Source: Chrysogorgia sp. JL179-B06
Lineage: Eukaryota > Cnidaria > Anthozoa > Scleralcyonacea > Chrysogorgiidae
Direction: 5' to 3'
Assembly: GCA_035772405.1 (NCBI GenBank)
Contig: JAYKKM010000472.1
Location: forward strand, 561,001 to 625,000
DNA length: 64,000 bases
The notes under the pieces are model-generated. The model was not told the origin of the DNA. It did not search any database and saw only the letters and a program-made list of their open reading frames with translations. The translations under genes and the position numbers were made by a program. Below, piece after piece: positions 51,463 to 58,578 of this stretch (positions are counted from its first letter, which is position 1; each line of letters starts with the position of its first letter).

Positions 51463-51606
51463 GTGATCGCGTGACCTACTTGTCGGCACATTCCACGTTG
51501 TCAAAGGGAGAAAAAACTTTTCAAATTTTTTTTTCAAATGAAAAAAAATAATTTTTTTTTCGAAATTTCTTTGACGTCTGGGAATGTGCCGACACGCGAT
51601 CGTGAC
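51463..51606. repeat. Long imperfect inverted repeat upstream of the integrase gene end
   Basis: The left arm (GATCGCGTG...TGTCGGCACATTCC...GTCAAAG) pairs with the right arm (CTTTGAC...GGAATGTGCCGACA...CGCGATC). The arms are about 40 bp around an A/T-only loop of about 60 bases. It could be an origin, a terminator between converging units, or a remnant of a small insertion. Confidence 0.7.
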
Positions 51607-51701
51607 TTTTCAAATTTTTTTCCCCAAAAATTTTCAAAAAACTTCTTATACGTTTTCACCGTTATTTTTTATTGCGCATCTTTTTGTAATATATACTTTT
51701 T

Positions 51702-52799
51702 TCACAAATTTTCCATGTCACTCTCAGGGATCCACGAGTTATGCTTGTCGTCGTAACCAGCCCACTTGACCAGAACCATCTTTTTCTTGTTCACCGTCTT
51801 TCTTTTCAAAACTTTCTCGACGCGATACGTAGCGTCGACTGTTTTCTCAACGGCGGACATCTCCTCTTCGTAGAACGTTCCGATAACGTCTTCCCCGCTC
51901 TCATCACTAAGAACGTACACGTTCGGGTCTCCACCAACTACTTTACTCACGGAAAAGATTTCTTCGGTAAAATTTGCTTCGTACCCTTTCGTGAATATAC
52001 TTTTATACTTACTAATTCTCACTTTTTGTCCAAGCTTATACTTTGGTCGTGGAAACTCACCCAAGTCTTGACCGAAAAGTGTCATCCATACCTGACTCTC
52101 ATTAGTCTTATCGACGTCTGCTGGTTTCATGAGAACACTACTATGTTTCGTGTTGTTATAACTCTCAACGAGATCGTTCAGAACGTCTATCCACTTATAC
52201 GTTCCCTTGCTGTAGAAATACTTCCACATGCTTGTCTTCAGGGTTCTGTTGAACCTCTCGACTACGGCCGCTTTCTTGTCAGACTTTGTAGAGAAGTAAT
52301 TCACGTCGTGTTCATCTAACAAGTTTTTAACACCTACGTTGTAAAACTCTAGTCCATCGTCAAACTGTGCGAACTTTGGATATATCTCAAATCTTTCGTG
52401 AAACTGACGTAGTAACTCGTCTACGGCTTTCGTCATGTTTTTCGTGTCTTTCCGATACACAGGGATAGCGAAAGCGTAGCGACTAAGAATCTCGACACAC
52501 GTGAGTATCCAGTAGTAGCCATTGTTCTTGTTTTTGTATTTTCCCATATCGACGAGGTCGAGTTGAATTTGTTCACCAAGGTACGAGACCCATGTCTTTC
52601 GAAACTTATGTCGTCTTACTACGGGTTTATATCGTGTGTAAGTATCTTGAGCTCTCGACCACTCTTTCACGGACTTTCTACTTACGTTCAGACCTTCCGC
52701 TAGTGCTTTTTGATATAGTCTCTCCATGCTTTGGTAACCAGTCACAGGGTTATAGTACAAATCTCTTAGACCTTGCTCTGATATGATGTCATCATCCAT
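51702..52799 (-). CDS. Retroviral-type integrase with chromodomain
   Basis: It has 365 residues and starts after AAAATAAA. An N-terminal helical region precedes the rve core. Catalytic residues by position are Asp81 (GEQIQLDLVDM), Asp147 (AQFDDGLEFYN) and Glu181 (AAVVERFNRTLK), the D,D,E arrangement with 33 residues between the last two. The last 50 residues form a chromodomain: TYRVEKVLKRKTVNKKKMVL, VKWAGYDDKHNSWIPESDM, including the Trp/Tyr cage residues. It would bind the AG...CT ends and insert the element with a 6-bp stagger. The chromodomain may steer insertion to modified histones, presumably H3K9-type marks. The stop lies next to the inverted-repeat region. Confidence 0.95.
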   Translation of the reverse strand: MDDDIISEQGLRDLYYNPVTGYQSMERLYQKALAEGLNVSRKSVKEWSRAQDTYTRYKPVVRRHKFRKTWVSYLGEQIQLDLVDMGKYKNKNNGYYWILTCVEILSRYAFAIPVYRKDTKNMTKAVDELLRQFHERFEIYPKFAQFDDGLEFYNVGVKNLLDEHDVNYFSTKSDKKAAVVERFNRTLKTSMWKYFYSKGTYKWIDVLNDLVESYNNTKHSSVLMKPADVDKTNESQVWMTLFGQDLGEFPRPKYKLGQKVRISKYKSIFTKGYEANFTEEIFSVSKVVGGDPNVYVLSDESGEDVIGTFYEEEMSAVEKTVDATYRVEKVLKRKTVNKKKMVLVKWAGYDDKHNSWIPESDMENL

Positions 52800-52800
52800 T

Positions 52801-53460
52801 TTATTTTATATTAATGTCGATCAAAACACTCCCTACATCGTCTATACCGCTCACATTCGTCTTGGTATGAAAATACAAGTTACTGTACGTCCCACTACGA
52901 ACATGAATACTAGACTCAACAGTTGGGAGATGTAGTACACTACCACTTAGTGAAGACTCTGACGCGATAGGAAGAATTGTGATAATACTACTTTGTTTAC
53001 CGGACACGTCTATAGTCTCGTCTACAAGAGTGTCACAATGGATCTCTATAAATCTTAGACCTCTGTTAATATCTATCCTACCAGGACTAGTCTCCTCTCC
53101 TTTTGGTATTAGAGTTCCTGCTGGGAAACCAAGTAACTCCCCAAACTTGTATAACTTGATAGGATGTTCTGTTTCTATTGTGCACGTATGATCGTGCATG
53201 TTGTGTGTGAGGGTCAGTTTTGTAACGTCGTTCGCGACAAAATACCTCGCGAGACACTCGAACGTCCAATAACCGGTGGGTATTGTAATCTTTTGTGAGT
53301 TGTACTGAATAACATCATTATAGTCTTTAATCACATTCTTATAATCCCAAAACACGCTCACCGACTTTACAACGAGAGTTGAACTCGCTGGGAGTACCAA
53401 ACTCCTGTCTAACGTGACTGTCTTCTTGCCACTCTCGATGAACACTGTTAGTTTCTTCAT
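52801..53460 (-). CDS. Probable minor capsid (penton) protein
   Basis: It has 219 residues and starts after GATAAATAAA, one base beyond the integrase in the same direction. Motifs are LVLPASSTLVVKSVSVFWDY, KITIPTGYWTFECLARYFV, PIKLYKFGELLGFPAGTLIP and RGLRFIEIHCDTLVDETIDV, followed by KQSSIITILPIA. The sequence is beta-rich with few helices. The phrase around GLRFIEIHC...LPIA is one that I associate with the minor capsid protein of Polintons and adintoviruses. The protein would form pentons at capsid vertices. It shares a 21-base divergent start region with the plus-strand gene. Confidence 0.65.
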   Translation of the reverse strand: MKKLTVFIESGKKTVTLDRSLVLPASSTLVVKSVSVFWDYKNVIKDYNDVIQYNSQKITIPTGYWTFECLARYFVANDVTKLTLTHNMHDHTCTIETEHPIKLYKFGELLGFPAGTLIPKGEETSPGRIDINRGLRFIEIHCDTLVDETIDVSGKQSSIITILPIASESSLSGSVLHLPTVESSIHVRSGTYSNLYFHTKTNVSGIDDVGSVLIDINIK

Positions 53461-53481
53461 TTTATTTATCCTACAAATAAA
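53461..53481. promoter_or_regulatory. Shared divergent start region, TTTATTTATCC...AAATAAA
   Basis: Only 21 bases separate the opposing ATGs. They read TTTATTTATCCTACAAATAAA, so each gene has AAATAAA immediately before its ATG. This is the tidiest example of the element-wide motif. Confidence 0.7.
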
Positions 53482-54819
53482 ATGATACGTGACAAGGTAA
53501 TTAAGAATTCCGAGATCGCGATTCAGAAGGCTAAATTAGATCTTTTGAAAAAATACCCGTTCGTCACGCTGAGTAAGTTTGAATTTGATCCACAACAAGG
53601 TGATGTGACGAGAGTAGATATATACTTTCGAAATAGTGATATACTCTCGACAGACATTACCAGCACCACGTTCAAGAACGATCAAAGTATGTGGAAATGG
53701 TTACATAACAACACATCTTTCCCAAGAATATGGAACAGTGGTGGAACAGTACAAAAACTCTTGCATACAGAGAGAGCCGGCACTTCCAACGTGACGTATC
53801 CACCGTACATACTCAACTACCATGTCAACGACTTCAACATCTACGTGGACGATAAGAATTATTTTGACTCTAACCTACCCAAGATAGTGATAGACACGAA
53901 AAAGTATTATCAGGATGGACCCGAGGGGAGTATGATCAGTACAGTGTGGACATTGTCGAAGAGTTACTACCAAGCTATTGCAGCGATGTACATTGCCACG
54001 TACAGGTCTGGGGTGTCTTTACAAAACCTAACACCAAACCCTGACGTCCCGAAACAAATAACAAGTCTCATGAGATTTCATGTGTATTTCACCATGAGAA
54101 GGGTGATGTTTCGTCTTGACAAAAGCGGACCTGACATTGCAGACATTTTGAGATTGTACATTCCAGATTGGAGAGTGTTAAAAAACCATCTCCCTCTTGG
54201 CGGTAATTGGGTGAGTATTATTAGAAACTTACAAGGAGATTACAAGCGTTATTGTCCAAGAGTGAGCGATGGGATCACCGAGCTAGGTCAGGAATTATTG
54301 AACCAGTCTATAGAGGTTTACGTCTATGCGTTGCTCGGAGCGCAAGCAAAAAGCAAACAAAGCATCGTTGGATCTCGTGCTAGTGCGCGTGAGGTACAGC
54401 AAGTTTTTAGAAATATCGTAGAAGATGCAGTTGTACAATATTCACCAAGTACATGGATCAACCTCATGAACAAGGCTATCAAAGACACGCACGTTAAGTT
54501 AGACATGGCAGTCACTCCAAACACGTGGTTAATACCACGCAGCATGGTACTGTTGAAAACACCTGTTCCAGGATATAATAATTTACTGAGAGAGTCGTCA
54601 GAAACCAACATGATATTCGGATTCAATAGCGAAATTAATTTTAAAAATGTAACTAAGAAACCAAAAACACACTCGAGTGGTGGAGAGCATTTGGAAACAC
54701 TAGACACTGTGGAAAAGACATCACCCGCTTCGTCTGCGACTAGCGAGTCAGGTAACTCTAAGCTGTTTTCGATATCACTAGTGTTGCTAGGAGTGGTGTT
54801 GAGTAAGTTTGTACTATAG
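53482..54819 (+). CDS. Large unknown protein with C-terminal membrane anchor (445 aa)
   Basis: MIRDKVIKNSEIAIQKAKLD opens a mixed alpha/beta protein with no motif that I recognise. It has stretches such as SMWKWLHNNTSFPRIWNSGG and SYYQAIAAMYIATYRSGVSL. A Ser/Thr-rich linker (residues about 395-425) leads to a final hydrophobic helix LFSISLVLLGVVLSKFVL. A tail anchor suggests a surface or internal-membrane protein. It is the largest unassigned gene of the element and is followed within 5 bases by the LamG-like gene, so the two may be co-expressed. A structural or entry role is inference. Confidence 0.6.
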   Translation: MIRDKVIKNSEIAIQKAKLDLLKKYPFVTLSKFEFDPQQGDVTRVDIYFRNSDILSTDITSTTFKNDQSMWKWLHNNTSFPRIWNSGGTVQKLLHTERAGTSNVTYPPYILNYHVNDFNIYVDDKNYFDSNLPKIVIDTKKYYQDGPEGSMISTVWTLSKSYYQAIAAMYIATYRSGVSLQNLTPNPDVPKQITSLMRFHVYFTMRRVMFRLDKSGPDIADILRLYIPDWRVLKNHLPLGGNWVSIIRNLQGDYKRYCPRVSDGITELGQELLNQSIEVYVYALLGAQAKSKQSIVGSRASAREVQQVFRNIVEDAVVQYSPSTWINLMNKAIKDTHVKLDMAVTPNTWLIPRSMVLLKTPVPGYNNLLRESSETNMIFGFNSEINFKNVTKKPKTHSSGGEHLETLDTVEKTSPASSATSESGNSKLFSISLVLLGVVLSKFVL

Positions 54820-54824
54820 AATAA

Positions 54825-55610
54825 ATGAGTATATTCATTGGATACGACAAAGGTAGTGTCAAAGTAAAGAAAAAATTACCCTACGAGACTGTTTTCAACA
54901 TCAACGTGTCTAACGCGGTGATCACGAGACACACCGGTAGGACAAGAGTCACGAAAGTCAAAGATGGAGATTCTTATTTTCACCAAGACGTCTATAGTAA
55001 GAGTCCTTCGGTTGGCGACGGTTTCATTAGGAATGTGAGGTCCACGAGGATGCTTTTCGACTGTCCTAGACTCACCACGGTCAACGTGTCCATCTTCATG
55101 GTGATCAAACTACTCGCTGTACCATCCCCAGGAGGTTGGTCATATATCGTTGGTAATGATAACGGGAGCTATGACAAGTTCGTCGCGTACAACTCCGACC
55201 CAAATGACAAAATAACACTTGGTGGCGGGTGGCCTGTTGGAGAGTACAACTGTGAGTTCCCATCGAGTGTTAACTGGTTGGGGAAACACCTACTCTCGTG
55301 TCACTGGATGATGAGTGGAAGTCAGGTTCACGTGAACGACATAATGTCTTCGAACAGTGGATTCACAGCAAACAAAAAGGCTAACGGAGCCACGTTTGGC
55401 TCGATCTTTTTCAACGAGCGGTTCACCACGACAAGAATGGCTGATCCTGACCAAGGATTCAAGTCGGTCTTCTCCAGCAAGAAGGTGTCGTCCATCAACA
55501 AACCCATCTCGGGCGAGATATACGGGATGAAGATTGTGAGTGGTTTCCTAGACTCAGATGACATCTCGAGACTAAACAAGAGCATGATGTTAGAATACGA
55601 TATCGTGTGA
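54825..55610 (+). CDS. Concanavalin/LamG-like protein, candidate attachment protein (261 aa)
   Basis: The ATG follows ATAGAATAA. After a short N-terminal region the sequence shows a beta-sandwich pattern: TVNVSIFMVIKLLAVPSPGG, WSYIVGNDNGSYDKFVAYN, LLSCHWMMSGSQVHVNDIM and, at the end, GEIYGMKIVSGFLDSDDIS followed by RLNKSMMLEYDIV. The ending (G-x-I-x-x-x-x-I...L-D-x-x-x-I-x-x-L-x-x-x-L...Y) is the usual C-terminal signature of LamG-type lectin-like domains. In a virus-like element such a protein may bind glycans on the target cell. The fold call is by pattern only. Confidence 0.55.
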   Translation: MSIFIGYDKGSVKVKKKLPYETVFNINVSNAVITRHTGRTRVTKVKDGDSYFHQDVYSKSPSVGDGFIRNVRSTRMLFDCPRLTTVNVSIFMVIKLLAVPSPGGWSYIVGNDNGSYDKFVAYNSDPNDKITLGGGWPVGEYNCEFPSSVNWLGKHLLSCHWMMSGSQVHVNDIMSSNSGFTANKKANGATFGSIFFNERFTTTRMADPDQGFKSVFSSKKVSSINKPISGEIYGMKIVSGFLDSDDISRLNKSMMLEYDIV

Positions 55611-55657
55611 GAGAACTTTTTTTTTTCGTAACCAGAGATGGTTACAAAAGGTAACGT

Positions 55658-56041
55658 CTAGGATTCCAAGACCGGGTATAGCGGTGGTGCGGTAGGTAAT
55701 TTTACACCCATGGATGCTCGGACTCTATCGATAAGGAACACCTCGTCGTTCTCCTTGTCTGCCTTTTTGATAATCTTATTTTTAATTTTCGCAGACTTGA
55801 TCCTTTTCACCGTGTGTTTAATTCCTTCCGATCCGGACAGTATCGTCGCTGCACCGATAGCGACAGCCGCTGATACAGGGTTCGGAACCATTATCGATGT
55901 AACTATTCCGCTTACTAGTACGATCGCAGTTATTACTATCTTCGCGATAGCTTTCATTCTGAGTCGTGCTATCTTCTTACTCGAGACTTGCAAGTCTCTC
56001 TTCGCCGTGGAGCTTAACTCTTCTAAGTTTTGGTCATACAT
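55658..56041 (-). CDS. Membrane protein with overlapping PTAP and PPxY late-domain motif (127 aa)
   Basis: From ATG 56041, preceded by GTAATAAAGGGA, the protein begins MYDQNLEELSSTAKRDLQVS. A basic stretch leads to one or two membrane segments (AIAKIVITAIVLVSGIVTSI, then SAAVAIGAATILSG). A basic helix (KRIKSAKIKNKIIKKADKEN) follows. The last residues are KLPTAPPLYPVLES. PTAP is the Tsg101-binding and PPxY the Nedd4-type-binding late-domain motif; here they overlap (PTAPPLY) at an exposed C-terminus. The further ATG at 56080 lies before the TAAA motif and is less likely. An open frame on the other strand (55710-56105) is a shadow. Confidence 0.65.
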   Translation of the reverse strand: MYDQNLEELSSTAKRDLQVSSKKIARLRMKAIAKIVITAIVLVSGIVTSIMVPNPVSAAVAIGAATILSGSEGIKHTVKRIKSAKIKNKIIKKADKENDEVFLIDRVRASMGVKLPTAPPLYPVLES

Positions 56042-56107
56042 TCCCTTTATTACAGAGAAAAAAAGATTTGTAATGGTCAACCATTACGAAAAAATATATA
56101 TGTAAAC

Positions 56108-56332
56108 TCACTTGAACGGGTCGTCAGGAATAAGTTTCTTCTGTTGTGCATATTTTACGGCGACTGTTCCAACACTCACCGCAGCTACAAGTTTCAGTGT
56201 TCCAACGAGACTACTTGGTGCTCCGAGAGACTCTCCGAACACTTTCTTCGATGCCATGCTAATACCGACTCCGGCGGCGACGAAAAGCAAGACGTCGTAC
56301 ACTTCGTTCATGATAACTTTTCGATCAGTCAT
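56108..56332 (-). CDS. Small two-span membrane protein (74 aa)
   Basis: The ATG follows CTATAATAAAGA. It contains YDVLLFVAAGVGISMASKKV and LGAPSSLVGTLKLVAAVSVG, each hydrophobic and Gly/Ala-rich, and ends with KLIPDDPFK. Holin-like or scaffold roles cannot be separated on sequence. Confidence 0.55.
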   Translation of the reverse strand: MTDRKVIMNEVYDVLLFVAAGVGISMASKKVFGESLGAPSSLVGTLKLVAAVSVGTVAVKYAQQKKLIPDDPFK

Positions 56333-56346
56333 TCTTTATTATAGCA

Positions 56347-56652
56347 TTAGTCAAAAGACTCTATGGTGGACTTGTCCTCAGGTTTGTCCTGAGACTTGTC
56401 TTGAGGTTTGTCCTGAGGTTTGTCCTGAGACTTGTCTTGTTTGTATGCGAAATATAGTGCACCAACACCCGTGATAGCACCAATAGTTCCGATAACGTAT
56501 CCGAAACTAATACTACTACTCTGCTCGCAGTCATCTTGACGCTCGCGAGCCTTCTTCTCTTTCGCAGCCTTACTAATCTCGGCGAGCTTCTTACCCGCTG
56601 CCACGCGTCTGGGATCTTTTATTTTCGTCGGGTTGTCGTTCGTTATTTCCAT
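56347..56652 (-). CDS. Single-span protein with basic helix and DKPQDK tail (101 aa)
   Basis: It starts after TATAGATAAAG. The N-terminal half has DPRRVAAGKKLAEISKAAKE followed by KKARERQ, a basic helix that I recall as a recurring motif (xxPxRVxAGKKLAExxKxxKE) in Polinton-type elements. One membrane helix follows (ISFGYVIGTIGAITGVGALY). The tail is a degenerate repeat of DKPQ/DKSQ. It could hold DNA or nucleoprotein at a membrane. Confidence 0.6.
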   Translation of the reverse strand: MEITNDNPTKIKDPRRVAAGKKLAEISKAAKEKKARERQDDCEQSSSISFGYVIGTIGAITGVGALYFAYKQDKSQDKPQDKPQDKSQDKPEDKSTIESFD

Positions 56653-56654
56653 CT

Positions 56655-56915
56655 TTATCTATAGGTTATCTCAAAGCTACTCAAAGCTACTCAAAGCTAC
56701 TCACAGGTCATCTCAAAGCTACTCACAGGTCATCTCAAAGCTACTCACAGGTCATCTCAAAGCTACTCAAAGCTACTCACAGGTCATCTCAAAGCTACTC
56801 GCAGGTCATCTCAAAGCTACTCACAGGTCATCTCAAAGCTACTCACAGGTCATCTCAAAGCTACTCACAGGTCATCTCAAAGCTACTCACAGGTCATCTC
56901 AAAGCTACTCGCAGG
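56655..56915. repeat. Minisatellite, unit about 22 bp (CTACTCACAGGTCATCTCAAAG)
   Basis: About eleven copies of TCATCTCAAAGCTACTCACAGG occur, with shorter ACTCAAAGCT units at two places and a few A/G changes. It lies between two minus-strand genes. The 159-codon ORF through it is a repeat artefact. The spacing is too short and regular for CRISPR. Confidence 0.9.
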
Positions 56916-56918
56916 TAA

Positions 56919-57161
56919 CTACTTCTTTCTACCAGTCATCTCGCCACCATGTTGACTTTTGTAATACTTGTTCTCAGTCTCCAGGATACTTATTTTCCTT
57001 TCACGAAACTCTGCATGACCCTCTAGTCTCACAATCTTTTTCTCAAGATCGAGAACTTTACTTGCATAATTCTCTAGTTTCACAATCTTTTTCTCGAGAT
57101 CGAGAACTTTAATTGCGTAATCCTCTAGATATGATTGTCGCGAGCACACTCCTGCAAACAT
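56919..57161 (-). CDS. Small coiled-coil protein with internal repeats (80 aa)
   Basis: The ATG follows TTATAATAA. Two tandem copies of about 21 residues (YAIKVLDLEKKIVKLENYA, SKVLDLEKKIVRLEGHA) make a leucine-zipper-like heptad pattern. The tail reads RKISILETENKYYKSQHGG. The DNA is repeated as well (about 63-bp unit). It may oligomerise, for example as a fibre shaft or scaffold; no homologue known to me. Confidence 0.55.
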   Translation of the reverse strand: MFAGVCSRQSYLEDYAIKVLDLEKKIVKLENYASKVLDLEKKIVRLEGHAEFRERKISILETENKYYKSQHGGEMTGRKK

Positions 57162-57227
57162 TTATTATAACAGTAAAACAAGTTCAAGTTTAACTAGAAC
57201 GTAGTTTAGAATATACTGTAATAAAGA

Positions 57228-57557
57228 ATGGTACTGATCACAAAGCAAGAGTTTCTTGACGTAGTAGAACTCGTGTGGGATGTAAGTGTGACAGGTGTTG
57301 AAAGTACAATAAGTACTCTCGAAGACTACATCGAAGAAGACGCTGAAGATGTAGACGAAGAAGAATTCTACGACTCTCATATCGGAAATGGAATAACACA
57401 ACATACACTACATGACTTAATGGAGGAATGGGATAATGGACTTTGTTCTATTAAAACTATTGTCGAGTTTCTCGACAACTATGTAGAGAGCGACGACTTT
57501 ATACGAATGCAAGCTGTTGAGTGGACAATGGAGTATAACGAGAGTATGATAAAATAA
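57228..57557 (+). CDS. Small acidic protein (109 aa)
   Basis: It starts after CTGTAATAAAGA. MVLITKQEFLDVVELVWDVS, then EDYIEEDAEDVDEEEFYD and IKTIVEFLDNYVESDDFI. It is very acidic and mostly helical, with no membrane segment. DNA mimicry or partner binding is possible. The next gene follows 4 bases after its stop. Confidence 0.55.
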   Translation: MVLITKQEFLDVVELVWDVSVTGVESTISTLEDYIEEDAEDVDEEEFYDSHIGNGITQHTLHDLMEEWDNGLCSIKTIVEFLDNYVESDDFIRMQAVEWTMEYNESMIK

Positions 57558-57561
57558 AGAC

Positions 57562-57963
57562 ATGACGACTATGATGGCAGGAGGATTGTTCAACGCACTC
57601 GCGTTCGCAGGTGCTGGTTTCCTATTCAAAAGTTTAGATGGAAACAAGTATGGTAAGGAGATGAAACGTCATAATCTTGCCATAGAAAAACTCACACAAG
57701 AGAAAGAAAAGTGGAACGAAGAAGAGGTCAAACACAGAGACAAACTTGCAAGACTACAACTTGCTTTGTCGGACGCTAACCGTAACATAGATAATACGAA
57801 CGCAGCTCTTGACTTACTCTCCGCAACATTTCGCAAAGAACCACAACTTCGCGACTACTACACCCCGTCGTCGGAGATGCAAGATTACCTAACGATGACA
57901 GAGGGAGCGATGTACCTGAGCACAGGATGGGTTGGTTACAAGGCGTTGACATACTTCATATAA
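57562..57963 (+). CDS. Conserved Polinton-associated protein with coiled coil (133 aa)
   Basis: The ATG follows AAAATAAAGAC. The N-terminus MMAGGLFNALAFAGAGFLFK is hydrophobic and Gly/Ala-rich, followed by RHNLAIEKLTQEKEKWNEEE and VKHRDKLARLQLALSDAN, a coiled coil. The layout (short hydrophobic GGLxNALAFxGxxFLF plus a RHxLAxExLxxxxxxW helix) matches a family that I remember repeatedly from cnidarian Polinton-like elements. Function unknown; a membrane-linked structural role is plausible. Confidence 0.65.
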   Translation: MTTMMAGGLFNALAFAGAGFLFKSLDGNKYGKEMKRHNLAIEKLTQEKEKWNEEEVKHRDKLARLQLALSDANRNIDNTNAALDLLSATFRKEPQLRDYYTPSSEMQDYLTMTEGAMYLSTGWVGYKALTYFI

Positions 57964-58163
57964 AACCGATAGTCACTCACTCGTAGATCGAAACTTGGAG
58001 AAAAAAAAAAATAAAAATACAAAGACGTGAGTAGTGCTTGCAGATAGTTCTCCTAGATAAAAAGAACGCATACTCTTCTAAGTTATAACCGCGTTCCCAA
58101 ACAGTAGTGTTCGGAAACTAGCAAACCGAGCGGATATAAAGAGAACACTATAGTACAATAAAG
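57964..58163. other. 200-bp gap, no gene
   Basis: AT-rich with an A run at 58001-58013 and a weak symmetry (AACAGTAGTGTTCGGAAAC). It precedes the plus-strand cluster that leads to the polymerase. Confidence 0.4.
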
Positions 58164-58490
58164 ATGGTCTTCTACACGCTGAAAGAACTAAAAGCACTCG
58201 CTAAAGAACAGAAAGTCAAGATTGGATCAAACACGAAGAAGTCTAACTACCTCAAGCTACTTGGATTGGAGTCCGAAGAGCCTACGAGGTTCGGACATTG
58301 CCAGAGCAAGAAGCCAGCTCAAAAGATCGTGACGACGAACAACACCACCGGAGAAGAGACGACCTTCAGTAGCATCTTCGAGACCGCTAGCCACTTCGGC
58401 TTGTTTGCAGGCTCAATCACCTGGAGGATTAAGAAACATCGTGGGCTGTGTAGAGACAGGATAGTCTATACGTTTAGGAAGGTCGAGTGA
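58164..58490 (+). CDS. Small DNA-binding protein with SAP-like and NUMOD-like segments (108 aa)
   Basis: It starts after TACAATAAAG. Residues 1-35 (YTLKELKALAKEQKVKIGSN, KSNYLKLLG) fit a SAP-type helix-extended loop-helix. Residues 55-95 (VTTNNTTGEETTFSSIFETA, SHFGLFAGSITWRIKKHRG) fit the nuclease-associated modular DNA-binding repeat (NUMOD1-like helix-turn-helix) found in GIY-YIG and HNH homing enzymes. It could be a separate DNA-binding subunit for the GIY-YIG nuclease of this element, or a regulator. Confidence 0.55.
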   Translation: MVFYTLKELKALAKEQKVKIGSNTKKSNYLKLLGLESEEPTRFGHCQSKKPAQKIVTTNNTTGEETTFSSIFETASHFGLFAGSITWRIKKHRGLCRDRIVYTFRKVE

Positions 58491-58578
58491 AGTCGCCCGC
58501 GACCTAACCTGAGACGGGTTAGGCCATTGCTAATCAAACTTAAGTTTAAAGGGATGGCATGTCGTCTAATAAAGAGGT

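Noticed and set aside
55710..56105. 131-codon hydrophobic ORF on the plus strand
   Set aside because: It is antisense to the late-domain protein gene, has no TAAA start motif, and its hydrophobicity mirrors the opposite strand.
56655..56915. CRISPR-like array
   Set aside because: The units are contiguous with no unique spacers, and the context is eukaryotic.
56633..57112. 159-codon ORF through the minisatellite
   Set aside because: Its length comes from the 22-bp repeat without stops; the periodic peptide has no start motif and overlaps a better gene.
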